A stretch of 10,925 nucleotides of DNA, taken from CADEED01 sp036274075. GTDB lineage: Bacteria > Pseudomonadota > Gammaproteobacteria > Steroidobacterales > Steroidobacteraceae. Positions 7,644-10,925 of the stretch are shown piece by piece (within the stretch, counting starts at the first letter, position 1; each line of letters opens with the position of its first letter). Under the pieces are notes generated by a model. That model ran no database searches. It was not told where the DNA came from and saw only the letters and a program-made list of their open reading frames with translations. The position numbers and the translations under genes were made by a program. The stretch lies in NCBI GenBank assembly GCA_036274075.1, contig DASUGK010000190.1, positions 1-10,925 on the forward strand, given 5' to 3'.

Positions 7644-9040
7644 GGCGCCGCCTCCGTGGCAGGCGCCGCTTGCGGCGCGGCGGCTTCCTCCGCTGGCGCG
7701 GTGAGCACGCCGACGGTTCGATGATTCTTCTGGAACACCAGGGCCGCGGCTTTCTGCACGTCTTCGCGCGTCACTCTTTCGTAGGTGGCCGGCGAGTCGA
7801 ACAGCTTCTGGTAATCGCCCTCGAACACTTCGAAGGAACCGAGCAGGCTGGCCTTGCCGTTGATCGTGGCCAGCTGCTTCCAGAACGTGGACGCGTACAG
7901 GTTCTTGGCGCGCGCGAGCTCCGCGTCGGTCACGCCCTGTGACACCACCTGCGCCAGCGCGTCATCGAGCACTTTCTCCACCGCGGCGACATCGGCCCCT
8001 TCGGGCAGCGTCAGCGTGAGCCAGGTGAGCCCGGGATCGAAGCCTTCCTGGAAGGAGCCACCGACTTCGATGGCGAGCTTCTTTTCCTCGACCAGCAGGC
8101 GATGCAGGCGCGAGGAATCACCTTCGGTGAGGATGGACACCAGCAGGTTGATGGCCGGGCCCTGCGGATCGTTGGCGGCCGGCGACTTGTACGCCAGGTA
8201 CATCAGCGGCGTCAGCGCATTGCGCTCGACGTACACGCGTTTCTCGCCGAGCTGCTCGGGCTCGACGGTGCGCACCGGCGGCGGCGGTGCCTGTCTTGGG
8301 ATGGGTTCCAGGTATCGCTTCGCGAGCGCGAAGCCCTCCTCCGCGCTCACGTCGCCGACCAGGATCAGCGTGCAGTTGTTGGGCGCGTAGTAAGTCTTGA
8401 AGAAGCTCTGCAGGTCTTCGATCTTCCAGCCCTGGATGTCGGCCGGCCAGCCGATGGTCGGGAACTGGTAGGGATGCGCGACGAAGGCCGTGGCCTGCAC
8501 CTGCTCGAACAGGAAACCCTCGTTGCTGTCCTCGGTGCGCAGGCGCCGCTCGGAATACACCACGCCGCGTTCGCTTTCGATCACCTTGGGATCGAAGGAC
8601 AGGTTTGCGAGGCGGTCCGCCTCGAGGTCGAAAACCAGGTCGAGCGCGCTGCGCGGCACCCAGTCCTGGTAGACGGTGACGTTGTCGCTGGTGAAGGCAT
8701 TGTTGGCGCCGCCCTGCGCTTCCATCTGCCGGTCGAATTCACCCGGCTGCCGCTTGCTGGTGCCGTTGAACATCATGTGTTCGAAAAAATGCGCGAGACC
8801 GGTGATGCCCGGGACTTCGTTGCGGCTGCCGACGCGCACCCAGTTGTAGAGCGCGACGTTGGGGATGTCGCGGTCGGTCCAGACGATGACCTTCATGCCG
8901 TTGGAGAGCGTCGTGGCATGCACCTGGTCGGCGCCCGGAACACGCGTGGCTGGCGCCGGCTTTGCGGGCGTGGCCGCCACGCCGGCCACGGCCAGTGACC
9001 ACAGCAGGCAGCCGCTCGCGACCCATGAAACTCTGGACAT
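7640..9040 (-). CDS. M16 family zinc metallopeptidase (catalytic subunit)
   Basis: The 466-residue product is an insulinase/processing-peptidase-like M16B enzyme. The inverted zinc motif is intact in GLAHFFEHMMFNG (His84, Glu87, His88), and Glu164 in VVYSERRL lies 76 residues after His88, the expected spacing for the third zinc ligand. Residues 1-24 form a signal peptide (core LLWSLAVAG, likely cut after VAA). A Cys at 11 precedes the hydrophobic core and does not make a lipobox, so I do not call it a lipoprotein. The C-terminus is an Ala/Pro/Glu-rich tail from about 447. The start is supported by GAGG at 9047-9050, six bases before the ATG. The gene leads a three-gene operon, and the enzyme probably cleaves peptides or protein fragments in the periplasm with the downstream inactive homologue. 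Confidence 0.95.
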   Translation of the reverse strand: MSRVSWVASGCLLWSLAVAGVAATPAKPAPATRVPGADQVHATTLSNGMKVIVWTDRDIPNVALYNWVRVGSRNEVPGITGLAHFFEHMMFNGTSKRQPGEFDRQMEAQGGANNAFTSDNVTVYQDWVPRSALDLVFDLEADRLANLSFDPKVIESERGVVYSERRLRTEDSNEGFLFEQVQATAFVAHPYQFPTIGWPADIQGWKIEDLQSFFKTYYAPNNCTLILVGDVSAEEGFALAKRYLEPIPRQAPPPPVRTVEPEQLGEKRVYVERNALTPLMYLAYKSPAANDPQGPAINLLVSILTEGDSSRLHRLLVEEKKLAIEVGGSFQEGFDPGLTWLTLTLPEGADVAAVEKVLDDALAQVVSQGVTDAELARAKNLYASTFWKQLATINGKASLLGSFEVFEGDYQKLFDSPATYERVTREDVQKAAALVFQKNHRTVGVLTAPAEEAAAPQAAPATEAAP

Positions 9041-9089
9041 GCCGCACCTCGGAAAATCGGGTGCGCAACTTTAACGTTTCAGGACGCCG
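9041..9089 (-). promoter_or_regulatory. Leader and probable promoter of the M16-M16-CDF operon
   Basis: The terminator at 9090-9130 ends upstream minus-strand transcription only 50 bases before the operon's first ATG, so unless it is leaky the operon promoter should lie in or overlap this gap. A GAGG Shine-Dalgarno is at 9047-9050 with a 6-base spacer. A TAAAGT box at 9068-9073 (minus strand) is a possible -10, but the -35 region falls in the terminator's T-tract and matches poorly, so the exact promoter is a guess. Confidence 0.4.
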
Positions 9090-9130
9090 AAAAGAAAAGC
9101 GCCGCGAACGGGGGAAGTCGTTCGCGGCGC
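9090..9130 (-). terminator. Strong rho-independent terminator (minus strand)
   Basis: GCGCCGCGAACG at 9099-9110 and CGTTCGCGGCGC at 9119-9130 form a perfect 12-bp GC-rich stem around an 8-base loop. On the minus strand the stem is followed directly by TTTTCTTTT (9098 to 9090). This is the best intrinsic terminator in the window. It ends transcription coming from the small ORF and/or the SPOR-protein gene and insulates the M16 operon. Confidence 0.88.
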
Positions 9131-9189
9131 GAAGTAGCGAACACCGGGGAAGGATTGTTCGCAGTTCTTTTTGAGGTGACCGGCGGCGG

Positions 9190-9372
9190 TTACCTCGAGA
9201 CCTTGAGGGCGGAGATCGCCGCGAGCTGCGCCCGCGCGAGCCGCGCGTCGATGGGCGCGAACATCACGCTGCCACCGCGCCGGCGCCGGACCAGCATTCC
9301 CGCCATCGCCGGCCGCATGCTCGCGACTCCCTGGGCGTGCGGAAGAATCAGCGTCACTGTGGATCTCGCCAT
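9190..9372 (-). CDS. Possible small basic protein, 60 residues, hypothetical
   Basis: I do not recognise this ORF. It starts MARSTVTLILPH, has a moderately hydrophobic first half, an RRRR patch in the middle and a basic C-terminus. An upstream in-frame TTG (9387) would add five residues. In its favour: about nine in ten codons end in G or C, as in the real genes here; it lies on the minus strand 59 bases before a strong terminator; and it occupies the only sizeable gap in this stretch. Against: no visible ribosome-binding site, no recognised domain, and high GC makes chance ORFs common. The same transcript might instead be a small RNA or the 3' UTR of the SPOR-protein gene. Confidence 0.35.
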   Translation of the reverse strand: MARSTVTLILPHAQGVASMRPAMAGMLVRRRRGGSVMFAPIDARLARAQLAAISALKVSR

Positions 9373-9522
9373 CACGGTGCAGGACAAAGCAACGGCTGTG
9401 CCAGCCGGGGATGGCGTTGCAGATCAATGACTTAGCGGGCGCGACGCGCGGCGGTGCGGGCGATGTGACGTGCCGCGTCAGTTAGTGACGTGCGCCCGGA
9501 GGCAGAAGCTGCCGTCGTTCTG
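9373..9522. other. Intergenic region downstream of the SPOR lipoprotein gene
   Basis: No convincing gene is seen. It holds a short dyad GGCTG-TGC-CAGCC (9394-9406), a weak GGCAG/CTGCC hairpin just after the SPOR stop without a T-tract, and the 9-mer GTGACGTGC repeated at 9465-9473 and 9485-9493. None is strong enough to assign a function. The lack of a terminator here suggests that minus-strand transcription may run on to the one at 9090-9130. Confidence 0.4.
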
Positions 9523-10182
9523 TCAATGCGGCAGGACGGGAACGCAGGCCTTCTTCGCGACCTTGAGTCCGCCGCAGATGGCGCGCGCCTGCGCTTCGTC
9601 GCGCACCTCGGCCTGCAATCGATAGATGGTCTTGCCCGCGGATTCTCCGACCACGACGCGCGGCTGGAGGCCATCGAGGGTGCCGGGCGCGTCGGCCTTG
9701 AGCTGGGCCCACTCGGCGTTGGCGCGCTCAGCCGAAGAAAATGCGCCGAGTTGAACGCCGTAGGCCGAGCCCGCGGCCGCGACGGGGGGCGCTTCGGGCA
9801 CGGAGGCGGCTTCTCCGGGCGCGGCCGGCATCTCGCTCGGCGTGGCACTGCCGCCGCCGGCTGGCGCCGCCGCGAAATTGTCGATGCGCAACTGCGCTTC
9901 CTTGGCCCATTTGCCGGACGGGTGCTGCGCCAGGAATTGCTGGTAGGCCTCGGCGGTGTCGGCGCCCGCCGCGCTGCGCCAATCCTTTTCCTCTGCGAGC
10001 TGGCCGAGGCGCTCGCGCGCGTTGGTCACGAGCGTGCTGTCGGGGTGTTCGGCGATGAACTGCTCGTATGACTCGGTGGTGTCGGCGGCCTGCGCCGAGC
10101 GCCAGTCGCTCTTTTCGCGGCTGCAGCCGCAAAGCACGAGCATTGGGATTGCGACGAGCGTCACGAGCGTACGGGCAGACAT
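9523..10182 (-). CDS. SPOR-domain envelope lipoprotein with two tandem helical repeats
   Basis: The 219-residue product starts with MSARTLVTLVAIPMLVLCGC, a probable lipoprotein signal with lipobox LCGC and Cys20 as the lipidated residue; Ser at +2 favours the outer membrane. Residues 26-66 and 67-103 are two copies of a TPR-like helical repeat, each opening DWRSA and containing Y-x-x-F followed by HP. A low-complexity Ala/Pro/Gly linker (about 104-140) leads to a C-terminal SPOR domain (about 141-217, YGVQLGAFSS to KKACVPVL). SPOR domains bind peptidoglycan stripped of stem peptides, often at division sites. The reading frame extends further upstream, but that part overlaps the divergent bactofilin; the ATG at 10182 puts the lipoprotein signal at the N-terminus. 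Role: probably septal or cell-wall related; exact function unknown. Confidence 0.9.
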   Translation of the reverse strand: MSARTLVTLVAIPMLVLCGCSREKSDWRSAQAADTTESYEQFIAEHPDSTLVTNARERLGQLAEEKDWRSAAGADTAEAYQQFLAQHPSGKWAKEAQLRIDNFAAAPAGGGSATPSEMPAAPGEAASVPEAPPVAAAGSAYGVQLGAFSSAERANAEWAQLKADAPGTLDGLQPRVVVGESAGKTIYRLQAEVRDEAQARAICGGLKVAKKACVPVLPH

Positions 10183-10243
10183 GGTTATGATCCGGTTCGA
10201 CGACCGATTTATTGTAAACGCCAAATCGATGAACGGAGCGCCC
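10183..10243. promoter_or_regulatory. Divergent control region between SPOR lipoprotein and bactofilin genes
   Basis: The 61 bases between the two start codons must serve both genes. An AT-rich patch contains TACAAT on the minus strand (10211-10216), one mismatch from the sigma-70 -10 consensus, 28 bases before the lipoprotein ATG. On the plus strand the overlapping TATTGT (10210-10215) could act for the bactofilin. No good -35 is seen for either. Overlapping -10 boxes would make the two promoters compete, which is inference. Confidence 0.4.
10235..10238 (+). promoter_or_regulatory. Ribosome-binding site deciding the bactofilin start
   Basis: GGAG lies five bases before the ATG at 10244. Other in-frame ATGs at 10188 and 10229 lack such a site and would add residues unlike a bactofilin N-terminus, so 10244 is preferred. 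Confidence 0.6.
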
Positions 10244-10648
10244 ATGGCCGAAGAACCCAAACGCCGCCTGTCCGATCGCCTGGGCCTGTCACCCACCGTG
10301 ATTGCCGAGAGTACGACCATCGTGGGCGATGTCGTCACCCAGGGACCGCTGATGGTGTCGGGCAATGTCCAGGGCAACGGCCGCATCGGCGGCACGCTTT
10401 CGGTGAGCAAGTCGGCGCACTGGCAAGGCGACATCACCGCGCGACAGGCCGTGTTGGCCGGCAGGGTCACCGGCAGGATCGTCATCGAAGACAAGCTCGA
10501 GATCAGCTCATCGGCGGTGATCGAGGGGCAGATCGTCGCCAAGATCCTCGCCATCGCCAACGGCGCCCGCATCGAGGGCGAAGTCACCGTGACCAGCGGC
10601 AAGGCGATCGTGAAGTTCGACGAGAAGCGCACCTCCGACGCGGCGTAA
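10244..10648 (+). CDS. Bactofilin (polymer-forming cytoskeletal protein)
   Basis: The 134-residue product is a compact bactofilin. Residues about 19-115 form the right-handed beta-helix domain, visible as short repeats of hydrophobic-x-hydrophobic strands with Gly turns (IVGDV, MVSGNV, RIGGTL, WQGDI, LAGRV, IEGQI, IEGEV). The basic N-terminal tail (EEPKRRLSDR) and polar C-terminal tail (DEKRTSDAA) are the usual disordered ends. Bactofilins self-assemble into nucleotide-independent filaments at the inner face of the membrane and often recruit cell-wall enzymes to set cell shape or polarity. Typical partners are M23 peptidases; here the neighbour is a divergent SPOR lipoprotein, which also points to cell-wall work. 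The stop codon is followed within two bases by a hairpin. Confidence 0.95.
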   Translation: MAEEPKRRLSDRLGLSPTVIAESTTIVGDVVTQGPLMVSGNVQGNGRIGGTLSVSKSAHWQGDITARQAVLAGRVTGRIVIEDKLEISSSAVIEGQIVAKILAIANGARIEGEVTVTSGKAIVKFDEKRTSDAA

Positions 10649-10650
10649 AT

Positions 10651-10682
10651 GGGGACACTCCCCGTTTCCTAGCAAACGGGGA
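10651..10682 (+). repeat. Two overlapping hairpins sharing one arm, after the bactofilin stop
   Basis: GGGGA (10651-10655) pairs with TCCCC (10659-10663) around CAC. The same TCCCC begins TCCCCGTTT (10659-10667), a perfect 9-bp match to AAACGGGGA (10674-10682) around CCTAGC. The two folds are mutually exclusive. There is no T-tract, so a classical terminator is unlikely on the plus strand, though the larger hairpin could protect the mRNA 3' end. The GGGGAC core matches the motif at 52-78. Confidence 0.75.
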
Positions 10683-10700
10683 CGGACCTGGGAGGCGCGT

Positions 10701-10738
10701 GTCCCGGCGCCCGACCCATGGGTATGCAGTGATCGCGC
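10701..10738 (+). repeat. 38-bp inverted repeat, left arm
   Basis: Starting GTCCCGGCGC and containing CCATGGGTATGCAGTGA, this stretch matches the reverse complement of 10888-10925 at 35 of 38 bases. The arms lie 149 bases apart. This could be a terminal inverted repeat of a small non-autonomous element or two convergent copies of an interspersed repeat. Confidence 0.8.
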
Positions 10739-10887
10739 TTTTCGCCGGGCCCTTCGGTGGTTGTTTCGCAAGGTTAGGGCCGCCGCTCTTTGGTCCACGA
10801 TTCGGGCGCAGAATCGCCTGATCGTCAGCACTTGCCATGACTCGGTCGGGGACGGCTTCGTGCCTTGCGAATTCGGTATCCCGGCCC

Positions 10888-10925
10888 GCGCGCTCACTGC
10901 ATACCCATGGATCGTGCGCCGGGAC
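10888..10925 (-). repeat. 38-bp inverted repeat, right arm (runs to the window edge)
   Basis: Its reverse complement matches 10701-10738 with three mismatches, including the full CCATGGGTATGCAGTGA block. The match is still perfect at the last base of the window, so the repeat may extend further. Confidence 0.8.

Larger units (their letters stand above)
10683..10925. other. Non-coding region carrying an inverted-repeat element, continuing off the window
   Basis: No credible gene is seen; short ORFs here are not supported by domain, start or ribosome site. The region is framed by the arms at 10701-10738 and 10888-10925. The interior has a small CGATTC/GAATCG dyad (10798-10803 and 10811-10816), and TTCGCAAGG occurs inside the left arm (+) and inside the right arm (-), so weak inverted similarity extends beyond the arms. 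Confidence 0.6.

Noticed and set aside
6198..8998. Long plus-strand ORFs (508 and 298 codons) opposite the M16 genes
   Set aside because: Antisense shadows: the minus-strand products are clear M16 proteins with motif spacing intact, and the plus-strand translations show no family features.
9071..9427. 118-codon minus-strand ORF across the terminator
   Set aside because: It would be translated through a perfect 12-bp hairpin plus T-tract and has no recognisable features; the 60-codon frame inside it has better coding composition.
9465..9493. 9-bp direct repeat GTGACGTGC spaced 20 bases
   Set aside because: Only two short copies in a GC-rich intergenic stretch; too little to distinguish from chance or to call an operator.
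10183..10632. N-terminal extension of the SPOR protein frame
   Set aside because: It runs antisense through the bactofilin gene; the ATG at 10182 directly starts a lipoprotein signal peptide.
10508..10897. Minus-strand ORFs overlapping the 3' bactofilin and the inverted-repeat region
   Set aside because: No ribosome site or domain; part of the sequence is antisense to bactofilin and part lies in the repeat arms, so the frame is likely fortuitous.

Overview
The window is GC-rich and tightly packed, with strong G/C preference at third codon positions. It reads as chromosomal DNA of a proteobacterium, most likely a gammaproteobacterium near Steroidobacterales/Xanthomonadales. That placement is an inference from gene content, the SPOR/bactofilin envelope genes and the REP-like extragenic palindromes; there is no rRNA or marker gene to confirm it.

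Layout: (1) 77-4354 (-) encodes a 1425-residue exported multi-pass membrane protein of unknown function. It appears to be two copies of the same periplasmic-plus-membrane module joined end to end, with a signal-peptide-like segment at the junction. (2) 4428-5048 (+), divergent, is a DUF924 protein. (3) 5049-5300 is a convergent intergenic region filled by a composite repeat: two tandem 25-bp palindromic units, a 143-bp core, then two units in the opposite orientation. A fifth unit lies at 16-40. (4) 9040 down to 5301 (-) is a compact operon: an active M16 zinc peptidase, an M16 homologue with its zinc site erased, and a ZnT9-like cation diffusion facilitator. (5) 9041-9522 holds a strong minus-strand terminator and one possible 60-residue ORF. 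(6) 9523-10182 (-) is a SPOR-domain lipoprotein, divergent from a bactofilin at 10244-10648 (+); both are candidate cell-wall or morphology genes sharing a 61-bp control region. (7) 10649-10925 is non-coding, with two overlapping hairpins sharing an arm and a 38-bp near-perfect inverted repeat whose arms lie 149 bp apart.

The themes are envelope biology (an M16 pair with a metal transporter, SPOR protein, bactofilin, a giant membrane protein) and several families of short palindromic or interspersed repeats placed at gene 3' ends. I see no CRISPR array, phage, toxin-antitoxin or defence system. The least-explained items are the duplicated giant membrane protein and the repeat elements at 5056-5298 and 10701-10925.
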